Positions 47,488 through 56,592 are shown, counted from the stretch's first letter. The stretch: DNA of 64,000 nt from Micromonospora marina (GCF_900091565.1 NZ_FMCV01000001.1:1-64000), one strand, 5' to 3'. Notes: a model not told the origin generated them from the sequence alone. A program made the numbers and translations.

Positions 47488-49668
47488 ATGGCGACCCTGC
47501 TGTACCGGCTCGGCCGGGCATCCCTGCGCCGGCGACGACTCGTCGCCGTCGTCTGGCTCGTCGTACTCGTCGGCCTCGGCCTGGCCGCGGCCACGCTGCG
47601 GGGCCCGACGGCGAGCAACTTCACCATGCCGGGCACCGAGTCGCAGAAGGCGATCGACCTGCTCGCCGACCGCTTCCCGGCGGCCAGCGGCGCCACCGGC
47701 ACGATCGCCGTCAAGGCGCCGCAGGACGGCGCGCTGACCTCACCCGCCGGACAGGCGGTGGTCAAGCAGGTCACCCAGGAGGCAGCCACGCTGCCCGGCG
47801 TGGTCGGCGCGGTCGACCCGTACCAGGCGCAGGCGCTCACCCCGGACGGCCGGTACGCGCTGATCCAGGTGCAGTTCGCCGGCGGGGCCGACGAGGTCAC
47901 CGACGAGCAGCGCGACGCGTACGAGAAGGTCGGCGCGCAGGCCGAGGCGCAGGGCTGGCAGATCGCGCCCGGCGGCGAGGTGCTCAACGGTGAGCCGGAG
48001 GTCGGTTCGACCGAGGCGATCGGCGTGCTGGTCGCGGCGATCGTCCTGATGATCACCTTCGGTTCGCTCGTGGCGGCCGGGATGACCATGCTGAACGCGC
48101 TGATCGGCGTCGGCGTCGGCATGGCCGGCCTGTTCGCGCTCAGCGGCGCGGTCGAGCTGACCAGCACCGCGCCGATCCTGGCGCTGATGCTCGGCCTCGC
48201 GGTCGGCATCGACTACTCGCTGTTCATCACCTCCCGGCACCGCCAGAACCTGCTCGACGGGCTCTCCCCGGAGGAGTCGGTCGGCCGGGCGGTCGGCACC
48301 GCCGGCTCGGCAGTGGTCTTCGCCGGCGCGACGGTGGTGGTGGCGCTCGCCGGCCTGGCCGTGGTGGGCATCCCGTTCCTCACCGTGATGGGCCTGGCCG
48401 CCGCCGGCACCGTGACGGTGGCCGTGCTGGTGGCGATCACGCTGGCCCCGGCCCTGCTCGGCTTCGCCGGCCACAAGGTGCTGCCGCGCAAGCTGCGTGA
48501 CCGCAAGGCGGTCGAGAACCCGACCACCGGGTCGGAGGACCGCTCCGGCTTCGGCTTCCGCTGGGCGCGGTGGGTGACCCGGTTCCGCATCCCGGTCATC
48601 CTGGTCGGGCTGCTCGGCCTCGGCCTGCTCGCGGTCCCGGCCCAGGACATGCGCCTGGCGCTGCCGGACGCCTCCGCCGCCGCCGAGGGCACCCCGGCCC
48701 GGGTCAGCAGCGACCTGATCCGGGAGGGCTTCGGCCCCGGCTTCACCGGCCGACTCGCGGTCGTGGTGACCGCCGACTCGCCGCAGGACACCCAGGCCGC
48801 CATCCCGCAGGTCACCGCGCTGGTCCAGAAGACCGAAGGGGTGCTGGCGGTGGCCCCGCCGCAGGTCGACCCGTCGGGGCGTACCGCGCTGCTCGGCGTG
48901 ATCCCCGAGACCGGGCCGACCGACGAGGCGACCGAGACGGTCGTGCAGGACATCCGTGCGCAGGTCGCCGGCATCCAGAACGCCGACGTGCTGCTCACCG
49001 GCGTCACCGCGGTCGGCATCGACGTGTCGGAGAAGCTCTCCGACGCGCTGCCGGTCTACCTGCTGCTGGTGGTGGGCCTGTCGATCCTGCTGCTGATGCT
49101 GGTGTTCCGGTCGATCCTGGTGCCGGTGAAGGCGGCCCTGGGCTTCCTGCTCACCGTGGCCGCCACCTTCGGCATCACGGTGGCGGTGTTCCAGCAGGGC
49201 CACCTGGCCGACCTGGTCGGCCTGGACACCCCGGCGCCGCTGGTCAGCTTCCTGCCGATCCTGCTCATCGGCATCCTGTTCGGCCTGGCCATGGACTACG
49301 AGGTCTTCCTGGTCTCCCGGATGCGCGAGGACTTCGTGCACGGCGACACCGCCCAGCAGGCCACCATCAACGGCATGGGACACGGCGCCCGGGTGGTCAC
49401 CGCCGCCGCGCTCATCATGATCTCGGTGTTCGGCGGCTTCGTCTTCCTGGAGGACCCGATCATCAAGTCGATGGGCTTCGCGCTCGCGATCGGTGTCGCC
49501 ATCGACGCGTTCGTGGTCCGGATGACGATCGTGCCGGCGGTGATGTCGCTGCTGAACAACGCAGCCTGGTGGCTGCCGCGCTGGCTGAACAAGATCCTGC
49601 CCAACGTGGACGTCGAGGGTGAGGGCCTGCGCGCCCACCTCGCCGAGAAGCAGCACGCGAACGTGTGA
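47488..49668 (+). CDS. MMPL family RND-type exporter
   Basis: This 726-residue membrane protein has two halves, each with an extracytoplasmic domain and a helix bundle. The proton-relay motifs are GLAVGIDYSLFITSRHR and GLAMDYEVFLVSRMRE. It resembles ActII-3/YdfJ-type exporters of lipids, drugs or secondary metabolites. AAGGAAGG lies before the ATG. A terminator follows at 49674. Confidence 0.93.
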   Translation: MATLLYRLGRASLRRRRLVAVVWLVVLVGLGLAAATLRGPTASNFTMPGTESQKAIDLLADRFPAASGATGTIAVKAPQDGALTSPAGQAVVKQVTQEAATLPGVVGAVDPYQAQALTPDGRYALIQVQFAGGADEVTDEQRDAYEKVGAQAEAQGWQIAPGGEVLNGEPEVGSTEAIGVLVAAIVLMITFGSLVAAGMTMLNALIGVGVGMAGLFALSGAVELTSTAPILALMLGLAVGIDYSLFITSRHRQNLLDGLSPEESVGRAVGTAGSAVVFAGATVVVALAGLAVVGIPFLTVMGLAAAGTVTVAVLVAITLAPALLGFAGHKVLPRKLRDRKAVENPTTGSEDRSGFGFRWARWVTRFRIPVILVGLLGLGLLAVPAQDMRLALPDASAAAEGTPARVSSDLIREGFGPGFTGRLAVVVTADSPQDTQAAIPQVTALVQKTEGVLAVAPPQVDPSGRTALLGVIPETGPTDEATETVVQDIRAQVAGIQNADVLLTGVTAVGIDVSEKLSDALPVYLLLVVGLSILLLMLVFRSILVPVKAALGFLLTVAATFGITVAVFQQGHLADLVGLDTPAPLVSFLPILLIGILFGLAMDYEVFLVSRMREDFVHGDTAQQATINGMGHGARVVTAAALIMISVFGGFVFLEDPIIKSMGFALAIGVAIDAFVVRMTIVPAVMSLLNNAAWWLPRWLNKILPNVDVEGEGLRAHLAEKQHANV

Positions 49669-49673
49669 TCCGT

Positions 49674-49703
49674 ACGGGTGGGGTCCGTCCGGGCCCCACC
49701 CGT
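49674..49703. terminator. Terminator between convergent genes
   Basis: ACGGGTGGGG at 49674-49683 pairs perfectly with 49694-49703, with extra partial pairing inside. It lies between the MMPL stop and the convergent gene whose stop begins at 49703, so it can serve both. Confidence 0.75.
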
Positions 49704-50959
49704 CACACGCCGGCCGGATACGTCTCCATCTCACCGGGCACCACGAGCGTCGGCAGCGGGTGCAGCGCTGTCGTCTCGTCGCACCAGATGAACGCGTCGT
49801 AGCGCTCACCCAGCCGGGTCGGCACGTAGTTGCCCCAGGACTCGAAGCTCGGGTCGTACACCACCCCGACGGCCCGGTGGTCCGCCTCACCGGTCACCCA
49901 CTCCGGCTGGTCGTCGCCGCCGAAGACCAGCACCGCCCGATCCGGCATCAGCTCGTGCAGCCGATGCTCCACCGAGCCCTCCCGAGCCGGCGGGACCACC
50001 ATCGTCTCGGCCGGTGAGCCCCAGCGCGGCGCGGCGACCACGCTGCCGCGGAAGCTGCCGAAGCCGATCAACGCCACCGCGTCCCGGCCGTGCCGTTCCC
50101 GGCCGAGCTGCCCGATGTTGACCATGCCGTCCGCCGCCATGTCGGTGGCCCGGGCGTCGCCGACGTGCGTGTTGTGCGCCCACACGATGCCCCGCGAGCC
50201 CGCTCCGTACCGGTCGAGCAGCCGGTCGAGCGTGTCGGCCATGTGGACGTCGCGGACGTTCCACGACTCGGGCCCGCCGCCGACCATGGCCCGGTAGTAC
50301 CGCTCCGCGCCGGCCACCACCTCCGCGTTCTGCCAGGCCGAGAAGCGGTCCGGGCCGTCCGCGGCGGCCTGTTCCCGGGTACGCGCCAGCAGCCGGACCA
50401 CCTCCTCCTCGCACCGGGCGGAGACGAACCGGCTGGCCATCCCGTACTCCTCGACCCGCTTGCCGTACGGCTCGAAGCAGCGGTACGCCTCCTGGGCCGC
50501 CTCCAGCGAGGCCGGGTCCTCCTCGCCGAGGTAGTCGAAGATGGCCTGCATCGACTCCCAGAGGGAGTACACGTCCAGCCCGTGGAAGCCGGCCCGCTCC
50601 CCCTCGTGGCGATCCAGGTTCCACGCCCGCAGCCAGCGGCAGAAGCGGGCCACCTCGGCGTTCGCCCACATCCAGGTGGGCCAGCGCTCGAAGCGCTCCA
50701 GCGCGACGAGCGGATCGGCCGCCCCGTCCGGGGCGCCGACCACCGACCGGTGCACCCGGTCGCAGTCCGGCCAGTCGCCCTCCACCGCCACGAAGTCGAA
50801 CCCCTGCTCGGCGATCAGCCGCCGGGTGAGCTGTTCCCGCAGCCGGTAGTAGTCGTAGCTGCCGTGCGTCGCCTCGCCGATCATCACCACCCGGGCGTCC
50901 CGCACGCGGTCCAGCAAGGGGTCGAAGTCGCTCGGCGCGCCGAGCCGCTGTACCAGCAT
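49703..50959 (-). CDS. Erythromycin-esterase-like protein
   Basis: This 418-residue protein is of the EreA/ChaN-like superfamily: VVMIGEATHGSYDYYRLRE with the active-site Glu and His, VAVEGDWPDCDRVH, and IVWAHNTHVGDARAT. Members hydrolyse macrolide lactones, but most homologues in soil actinobacteria are untested, and some chromosomal ones do not confer resistance. ATG at 50959. A large inverted repeat separates it from the divergent DUF2795 gene. Confidence 0.88.
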   Translation of the reverse strand: MLVQRLGAPSDFDPLLDRVRDARVVMIGEATHGSYDYYRLREQLTRRLIAEQGFDFVAVEGDWPDCDRVHRSVVGAPDGAADPLVALERFERWPTWMWANAEVARFCRWLRAWNLDRHEGERAGFHGLDVYSLWESMQAIFDYLGEEDPASLEAAQEAYRCFEPYGKRVEEYGMASRFVSARCEEEVVRLLARTREQAAADGPDRFSAWQNAEVVAGAERYYRAMVGGGPESWNVRDVHMADTLDRLLDRYGAGSRGIVWAHNTHVGDARATDMAADGMVNIGQLGRERHGRDAVALIGFGSFRGSVVAAPRWGSPAETMVVPPAREGSVEHRLHELMPDRAVLVFGGDDQPEWVTGEADHRAVGVVYDPSFESWGNYVPTRLGERYDAFIWCDETTALHPLPTLVVPGEMETYPAGV

Positions 50960-50991
50960 GTCAGCGGCTACCCGGGGCCCGTCGGGACAAA

Positions 50992-51086
50992 CCGGCTACC
51001 CGCTGAGCCCGGGCGGCGGCGGGCACGCGGCGGACGAGGTCCGGAACCCGCAGATGGGCATGGCGCCGGGCTCAGCGGGTAGCCGG
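50992..51086. repeat. Perfect 21-bp inverted repeat between divergent genes
   Basis: CCGGCTACCCGCTGAGCCCGG at 50992-51012 would exceed a short motif, so in brief: the arm begins CCGGCTACCCGCTGAGC and its exact complement is at 51066-51086. The 53-base spacer has no gene. A third related copy (TCAGCGGCTACCCGGGG) lies at 50961. Each copy holds GGGTAGCCG, which ends 5-6 bases before the start codons of both flanking genes, so the repeat may be a shared promoter/operator. Confidence 0.85.
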
Positions 51087-51091
51087 GCGGC

Positions 51092-51289
51092 ATGACCGTC
51101 ACCGGCGCGCAGTTGCAGGAGTTCCTGGCCGGGCTGGACTACCCGGTCTCCCGGGAGGATCTGGTCCGCTGGGGCCAGGAGAACGGCGCGAGCACCGAGG
51201 CGCTCCAGGCGCTGCGGTCCCTGCCGGCCGAGGAGTTCCACTCCTCCACCGAACTGGGCGAGGCGATCGTCACGCTGGCCGGCGCCTGA
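51092..51289 (+). CDS. DUF2795 small protein
   Basis: This 65-residue protein is a DUF2795 domain on its own (LQEFLAGLDYPVSREDLVRWG, then LPAEEFHSSTELGEAI). It looks like a small helical, soluble protein. Function unknown; such proteins are common in actinobacteria. No ribosome binding site is present before the ATG. A palindromic family B element follows at 51298. Confidence 0.82.
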   Translation: MTVTGAQLQEFLAGLDYPVSREDLVRWGQENGASTEALQALRSLPAEEFHSSTELGEAIVTLAGA

Positions 51290-51297
51290 CCGGCGGT

Positions 51298-51350
51298 GTT
51301 AAGCGGGGGCCCCTCCTCTACCGGAGACGTTAAGAAGGGGCCCTTCCTTA
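51298..51350. repeat. Palindromic element family B, copy 2
   Basis: This 53-bp element is the reverse complement of 20749-20801 with six differences. It lies between the convergent DUF2795 and Gfo/Idh genes, and its last three bases form the TAA stop codon of the latter. Confidence 0.85.
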
Positions 51351-52244
51351 CAGCTCGACGGTGCGGGCCTGCGTCCGGGCGGTCTGCGCGGCGTCCAGCA
51401 CCGCCACCACCTCGCGGCCGAACCGCACGTCGCAGCGGTGGTCACGGGTGCCGGCGTCGACCTCCTCCAGCAACTGGTCGAGCGCGGCGCCGAACGCCTG
51501 GAGCGCGCTGCCGTCGCCGGGCGGGACCGTCTCGGTGCCGTTCTCGCCGAAGAAGACGAAGTCCCGGGTGACCGCCTCGGACGGCGCGTCGAGGGTGAGC
51601 GAGAGTGAGCTTGTCGCACCGCCGTCGTGGGTGAGCAGCAGGTGCACCAGGCCGCTCGGGCCGTCCATCGCGGCGACCCGGGTGACCCGGCCGAGCACCG
51701 GCAGGATCAGCGACAGCGCGTGCGGGCCGATGTCCCAGAGCGCGCCGCGCTCCCGCCGCCAGGTCGAGTCGCCGTACGGGTTCTGAGGCTGGAAGATCGA
51801 CGCGAACATGGTGGCGCGGGCGTGCTGCCAGCCACCGGCCGCCGCGGTCGAGGCGAGGAACCCGGTGACGTTCGGGTGGAAGCGCTGGGTGAAGAAGACC
51901 ACCGAGGCGACCCCGGACGCCTGGGCCGCCGAGACCACCCGGTCGGCGTCGGCGAGGTCGAGCGCCAACGGCTTGTCCAGCAGCAGGTGCCGTCCGGCGG
52001 TGGCGGCCCGCACGGCGATGTCGGCCTGCACGTCCGGCGGGAGCGCCACGGCGACCGCGTCGCAGGCGTCGATGAGGGCGTCGACGTCGGTGAAGGCCGG
52101 TACGCCGTGCCGGGTGGCCAGTTCCTCCGCTTTCGCCGGGTTGCGCCCCCAGACGCCGGCGAGCCGGGCCCGCGGGTGCGCCTCGATGGCCGCGGCGTGC
52201 GTCTCCGCCGCCCAGTAACCCGTGCCGAACAACCCGAACCGCAC
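51348..52244 (-). CDS. Gfo/Idh/MocA family oxidoreductase
   Basis: This 298-residue protein has the N-terminal Rossmann motif GLFGTGYWA and the conserved LLLDKPLALDLADAD block, with the EKP-type Lys present as DKP. The C-terminal domain is the usual beta-sheet interface. It should oxidise or reduce a sugar-like substrate with NAD(P); which one is unknown. GTG at 52244 with a G-rich site upstream. The stop lies in a family B element. Confidence 0.87.
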   Translation of the reverse strand: MRFGLFGTGYWAAETHAAAIEAHPRARLAGVWGRNPAKAEELATRHGVPAFTDVDALIDACDAVAVALPPDVQADIAVRAATAGRHLLLDKPLALDLADADRVVSAAQASGVASVVFFTQRFHPNVTGFLASTAAAGGWQHARATMFASIFQPQNPYGDSTWRRERGALWDIGPHALSLILPVLGRVTRVAAMDGPSGLVHLLLTHDGGATSSLSLTLDAPSEAVTRDFVFFGENGTETVPPGDGSALQAFGAALDQLLEEVDAGTRDHRCDVRFGREVVAVLDAAQTARTQARTVEL

Positions 52245-52363
52245 CCCGGCCCCCTGCCGTCGACGTCCGCCACCGGCGTGCGCCGGGACCGTGATCCACG
52301 CTAGTCCCCGGACCCGTCCGGCGCGCCCCGACCCGGCGGGCGAGCCGCTACTACACGGATTAG

Positions 52364-52369
52364 TAGGCT
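52364..52369 (+). promoter_or_regulatory. -10 element, leaderless, of the membrane-protein pair
   Basis: TAGGCT lies exactly six bases before the GTG at 52376, which favours this start over the GTG at 52370. Confidence 0.45.
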
Positions 52370-52375
52370 GTGCCG

Positions 52376-52786
52376 GTGAACGACACCGTGTCGACGACCA
52401 GCGCGGCGGGCGCCTCTCCGGTGGACGGGCCGCTCGCCACTGTCGCGATCGTGATCTCGCTGGCGGTCGCGGTCTGGGCCCTGGTGGCGGCGGTACGCCA
52501 CCGGCCGCCGGACCGGATCCAGTTCGTCGGCCTGGCCGTGCTGGAGGTGGCGCTGCTCGCGCTCACCGTGACGGCGCTCGTCGCGCTCGGCGGCGGGGAC
52601 CGGCCGGGCGAGCCGGGCGCGTTCTTCGGCTACCTGGTGACGCTCGTCTGCCTGCCGCCGCTGGCCTGGGTGCTGGCCCGGATGGAGCCGACCCGCTGGG
52701 GCTCGGGCATCGTCTGCGCGATCTGCCTGGTCACGCCGGTGGTGGCGGTACGCCTCCAGCAGACCTGGGACATCCTCGGTGGCTGA
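52376..52786 (+). CDS. Small integral membrane protein (four helices)
   Basis: This 136-residue protein has four hydrophobic segments (about 20-40, 50-70, 80-100 and 110-128) with short loops. I do not recognise the family. It overlaps the next gene by 8 bases, and the two are probably one operon. Confidence 0.7.
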   Translation: MNDTVSTTSAAGASPVDGPLATVAIVISLAVAVWALVAAVRHRPPDRIQFVGLAVLEVALLALTVTALVALGGGDRPGEPGAFFGYLVTLVCLPPLAWVLARMEPTRWGSGIVCAICLVTPVVAVRLQQTWDILGG

Positions 52787-53201
52787 CACCACTTCCGGAC
52801 ACGAGCAGCGCGCCACCAACCGTGGGCCGGGGCGGTTGTTGATCGCCGTCTACATCCTCTTCGCCATCGCCGCGACCTCGCGGGCCGGCTTGCAGATCGC
52901 CACGAGGTTCGACGAGGCGCCGGTGGCGTACCTGCTCTCCGCGCTCGCAGCGCTGATCTACATCGTGGCGGCGGTCGGGCTGGCCCGGGCCGGGCACACC
53001 GGCCGCCGGGTCGCGCTCGCCTGCTGCACAGTCGAACTGGCCGGGGTGCTCGGGGTGGGCGTGCTGAGCATCGCCGACCGGGAGCTGTTTCCGGACGAGA
53101 CGGTCTGGTCTGACTTCGGCAGCGGCTACGGCTACGTGCCGCTGGTGCTTCCGGTGCTCGGCCTGTTCTGGCTCTGGCGCACCCGGCGCGACCCCGCCTG
53201 A
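52779..53201 (+). CDS. Small integral membrane protein (four helices)
   Basis: This 140-residue protein has a hydrophilic N-terminus (1-18) and four predicted transmembrane helices, with an acidic loop (DRELFPDETVWSDFGSGYGY) between the third and fourth. I do not recognise a named function. The GTG at 52779 overlaps the previous gene. The pair occurs in other actinobacteria, from memory. Confidence 0.7.
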   Translation: MADTTSGHEQRATNRGPGRLLIAVYILFAIAATSRAGLQIATRFDEAPVAYLLSALAALIYIVAAVGLARAGHTGRRVALACCTVELAGVLGVGVLSIADRELFPDETVWSDFGSGYGYVPLVLPVLGLFWLWRTRRDPA

Positions 53202-53226
53202 GCGGGCCCGCGCCGGGTGGGGCGGG

Positions 53227-53985
53227 TCAGTCCTTGGGACCGCCGGCTACGTAGATGACCTGGCCGGAGACAAAGGACGCGCCCTCGCTGGCCAGGAACG
53301 AGATGGTGTGCGCGACGTCCTCGGGGCGGCCGGGACGGCGTACCGGGATCTCGGCGGCGGCGTGCTTCTGCAGGTCGTCGAAGTCGACCTTCATCCGGGC
53401 CGCGGTCGCCGCGGTCATGTCGGTGACGATGAAGCCCGGCGCGACCGCGTTCACTGTCACCCCGAACGGGCCCAGCTCGATCGCCAGCGTCTTGGTGAAG
53501 CCCTGGAGGCCGGCCTTGGCGGCCGAGTAGTTCGCCTGGCCCCGGTTGCCGAGCGCGGACGTGCTGGACAGGTTGACGATCCGGCCCCACTTCGCCTCGA
53601 CCATGTGCTTCTGCGCGGCCTGGCTGAACAGGAACGCCCCGCGCAGGTGCACGCCCATGACCGTGTCCCAGTCGCCCTCGGTCATCTTGAACAGCAGGTT
53701 GTCACGCAGCACGCCGGCGTTGTTGACGAGCACTGTCGGTGCGCCCAGTTCGGCGGCGATCCGTTCCACGGCGGCCTCGACCTGGGCCCGGTCGGACACG
53801 TCGGCGCCGACGCCGAGAGCCCTGCCGCCGGCCGAGCCGATGGCGTCCACTGCCTCCTTGGTGGCGGACTCGTCGATGTCGACCACGGCGACGGCCATGC
53901 CGTCGGCCGCCAGACGGCGGGCGGTCGCCGCCCCGATGCCGCGTGCGGCTCCGGTGACGATGGCGACGCGGGGCTCCTCCGACAT
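53227..53985 (-). CDS. FabG-like 3-oxoacyl-ACP reductase (SDR)
   Basis: This classical SDR of 252 residues has TGAARGIG (cofactor), NNAG in VLVNNAGVLRDNLL, Ser in NLSSTSALG and YSAAKAG (Tyr and Lys). It resembles FabG and acetoacetyl-CoA-reductase-like enzymes, so it reduces a 3-oxoacyl thioester or a related ketone. A perfect GGAGG lies before the ATG at 53985. It does not lie in a fatty-acid cluster, so it is likely an additional copy. Confidence 0.88.
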   Translation of the reverse strand: MSEEPRVAIVTGAARGIGAATARRLAADGMAVAVVDIDESATKEAVDAIGSAGGRALGVGADVSDRAQVEAAVERIAAELGAPTVLVNNAGVLRDNLLFKMTEGDWDTVMGVHLRGAFLFSQAAQKHMVEAKWGRIVNLSSTSALGNRGQANYSAAKAGLQGFTKTLAIELGPFGVTVNAVAPGFIVTDMTAATAARMKVDFDDLQKHAAAEIPVRRPGRPEDVAHTISFLASEGASFVSGQVIYVAGGPKD

Positions 53986-54045
53986 GATTACCTCCCGGTA
54001 ACTTATGGCTCGATCGCAGGAGCTTAACCCGCCGGTACGCCGTGC

Positions 54046-55698
54046 CTACCGGCCGTCGCCCCGGCAGAGCCGGATCCACCGGTAGCCGTACCCGCCGAGC
54101 TTGAGCCGGTCGAGCTTGCCCACGTCCTCGTAGTTGCGGTCGCTCAGCACGTCGATCGGCAGGTCCGCCTCCGGCGCCAGCGTGCTCAGGTCGACCTCGG
54201 CGTCGCCGGTGCCGAGGTTGTGCAGGAAGACCATCGTCCCGGTACGCCCGTCGGCGCGGTGCGCGAGCACACCCGGCGGCATCGGCACGTCGATGTGGGT
54301 GGTGCTGCCCGAGCCGATCTCCGGCGCCTCCCGCAGCGTCCGGATCATCCGCTCGAACCAGGCGAGCAGCGACCGGGGATCCTTGCGCTGGGCGGTGACG
54401 TTGACGTTCTGGTAGCTGTACTCACCCTTGTCGATCACCGGGCGGATCAGCTTCTCCGGCTCGGCGGTGGAGAAGCCCGCGTTGTCCTTGTATGACCACT
54501 GCATCGGGGTACGGATCGCGTCGCGTCCGTCCAGCGCCAGGTTCTCCCCCATGCCGATCTCCTCGCCGTAGCGCAGCACCGGCGTGCCGCGCAGCGAGAA
54601 CTGCAACGCGTACGCCAGCTCGATGCGCCGGCGGTCGTTGCCGAGCATGGGTGCGAGACGCCGGCGGATGCCCCGGCCGTAGAGCTGCATGTTCTCGTCC
54701 GGCCCGAACGTCGCCAGCACGTCCTTGCGCTGGTCGGCGGTGAGCCGGGACAGGTCGATCTCGTCGTGGTTGCGCAGGAACGTCGCCCACTGGCCGCCGG
54801 TGGGCAGCTTCGGGGTGTCGCGCAACGCGTCGATGATCGCCTCCGGGTCCTCCCGGGCCAGGGCGAGCATCAGCCGGCCGTTGAGCATGAAGTCGAACAG
54901 CATGTGGATCCGGTTGCCCGACCCGCTGCCGTCGCCGAAGTAGACGGGCAGCTCGTCCGGCTCGACGTTCGCCTCGGCCAGCAGGGCCGCGTCGCCGCGC
55001 CGCCACTGCACGTGCTGGCGCAGGTCGGTGAGGAAGTCGAAGTCCTTGGGTGAGTTCGGGTTGCCCGGCTCGGTACGTTCGATGATGAACGGCACCGCGT
55101 CCATCCGGAAGCCGGAGACGCCGAGTTGCAGCCAGAACGAGGTGATCTTCTTGATCTCCGCCCGGACCTTCGGGTTCTCGACGTTCAGGTCCGGCTGGAA
55201 CTTGTAGAAGCGGTGGTAGTACCACGCCTTGGCGGTCCGGTCGTAGGTCCACGTCTCGTGCTGCTCGCCCGGGAAGACCATGCCCTGGTGGCGGTCGTCC
55301 GGCTCGTGGTCGGCCCAGACGTACCAGTCCCGGTACGGCGAGTCGGGCGAGGACCGGGCCGACTGGAACCACGGGTGCTGGTCCGAGGTGTGGTTGACCA
55401 CCAGGTCGATGATCACCCGGATGCCCCGGTTGCCCGCCTGGTGCAGCAGTTCGGCGAAGTCACCGAGCGTACCCAGGCGCGGGTCGACGTTGTAGAAGTC
55501 GGTCGCGTCGTACCCGTCGTCCTTGTTCGGCGAGGGGTGGATCGGGTTCAGCCACAGGCAGGTCACGCCGAGCCGGGCCAGATAGTCCAGCCGGCCGATG
55601 AGGCCCTGGAAGTCACCCACCCCGTCGCCGTCGGAGTCCGCGTACGTGTCGACGTCGAGGCAGTAGACGACCGCCTCCTGATACCACCTGTCACCCAT
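54046..55698 (-). CDS. GH13 alpha-glucosidase/trehalose-synthase-like enzyme
   Basis: This 550-residue GH13 enzyme has the catalytic Asp200 in SGFRMDAVPF, Glu242 in LLAEANVEP and the transition-state Asp312 in FLRNHDE. The start MGDRWYQEAVVYCLDVDTYADSDGDG and the general sequence are those of trehalose synthase (GH13_16), which interconverts maltose and trehalose. It lacks the usual C-terminal maltokinase and no pep2/glgE genes lie next to it, so another alpha-glucosyl specificity is possible. ATG at 55698. It is followed by the FabG-like gene. Confidence 0.87.
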   Translation of the reverse strand: MGDRWYQEAVVYCLDVDTYADSDGDGVGDFQGLIGRLDYLARLGVTCLWLNPIHPSPNKDDGYDATDFYNVDPRLGTLGDFAELLHQAGNRGIRVIIDLVVNHTSDQHPWFQSARSSPDSPYRDWYVWADHEPDDRHQGMVFPGEQHETWTYDRTAKAWYYHRFYKFQPDLNVENPKVRAEIKKITSFWLQLGVSGFRMDAVPFIIERTEPGNPNSPKDFDFLTDLRQHVQWRRGDAALLAEANVEPDELPVYFGDGSGSGNRIHMLFDFMLNGRLMLALAREDPEAIIDALRDTPKLPTGGQWATFLRNHDEIDLSRLTADQRKDVLATFGPDENMQLYGRGIRRRLAPMLGNDRRRIELAYALQFSLRGTPVLRYGEEIGMGENLALDGRDAIRTPMQWSYKDNAGFSTAEPEKLIRPVIDKGEYSYQNVNVTAQRKDPRSLLAWFERMIRTLREAPEIGSGSTTHIDVPMPPGVLAHRADGRTGTMVFLHNLGTGDAEVDLSTLAPEADLPIDVLSDRNYEDVGKLDRLKLGGYGYRWIRLCRGDGR

Positions 55699-55875
55699 GC
55701 GGGGACTAGTTCTCCGATCGCGCCCGGCGGCAAACCCGGTACGACTGGTCCGCTTCATCGGCTGGCTGCGGGGTCCGGCGGACGCCGCGCTGCACCCGGA
55801 GGCTGAGGCACAGGTGTGACGGCGGGTCGTCCGGGTATCACGTCGGATCTCCGGCTCTCGCGTGGAAGGACCGCC

Positions 55876-56538
55876 ATGGCCCTGGCCCAGGACGTCGACC
55901 CGAACCAGTTCACCGGGCTGACCGGCTGGGTGGCGAGCGTGATCGACTCGCTCGGCGCGGTCGGGGTGGCGCTGCTGGTGGCGCTGGAGAGCATCGTCCC
56001 GCCGATCCCGAGCGAGATCGTGCTGGCGATGGCCGGCTACCTGTCCGCCGAGGGCCGGTTCAACGTGGTGCTCATCGTGGTCGCCGCGACCGTCGGCTCT
56101 CTGCTCGGCGCGCTGGTGCTCTACTGGCTCGGCGCGGCGCTGGGCGAGGACCGGCTCAAGCGCTGGCTGGACCACATCCCCCTGGTCGACCTGGAGGATC
56201 TGGAGAAGGCCGACCGCTGGTTCGAGCGGCACGGCCGGTGGGCGGTGCTGATCGGCCGGGTGGTGCCGGTGGTGCGCAGCCTGGTCTCGATCCCGGCCGG
56301 TGCGAACCGGATGCCGCTGGGCGAGTTCATCCTGCTGACGACGCTCGGCAGCGGGGTGTGGAACGCGCTGATCGTCGGCGCGGGTTTCGCCCTCGGTTCG
56401 CGGTGGAGGGACGTCGACAGGTACGGCCAGTGGTTCAACTACGCGATCTTCGCCGTCTTCGGTTTCATGATCGTGAGCTGGGCGGTGAAGAAGGTGCGCC
56501 GGCGGCGCGCCCGGCAGTCGGTGGCCACCGGGCGCTGA
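55876..56538 (+). CDS. DedA family membrane protein
   Basis: This 220-residue protein has the DedA/VTT features: SIVPPIPSEIVLAMAGYLSAEG near the N-terminus, GRVVPVVRSLVSIPAGANRM in the middle, and about five helices. Recent work links the family to undecaprenyl-phosphate or lipid flipping, but the role of this member is not known. GGAAGGA lies before the ATG at 55876. It is convergent with the GH16 gene. Confidence 0.92.
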   Translation: MALAQDVDPNQFTGLTGWVASVIDSLGAVGVALLVALESIVPPIPSEIVLAMAGYLSAEGRFNVVLIVVAATVGSLLGALVLYWLGAALGEDRLKRWLDHIPLVDLEDLEKADRWFERHGRWAVLIGRVVPVVRSLVSIPAGANRMPLGEFILLTTLGSGVWNALIVGAGFALGSRWRDVDRYGQWFNYAIFAVFGFMIVSWAVKKVRRRRARQSVATGR

Positions 56539-56549
56539 CCGCCGCGCGG

Positions 56550-56579
56550 GCGGCCCGAACCCCGAGGGGTCCGGGCCGC
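56550..56579. terminator. Terminator between convergent DedA and GH16 genes
   Basis: GCGGCCCGAACCCC pairs with the strand ending CCGGGCCGC over 14 bp with one mismatch and a very short loop. It can serve both genes. Confidence 0.7.
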
Positions 56580-56592
56580 GTTGCGGCCGCGT

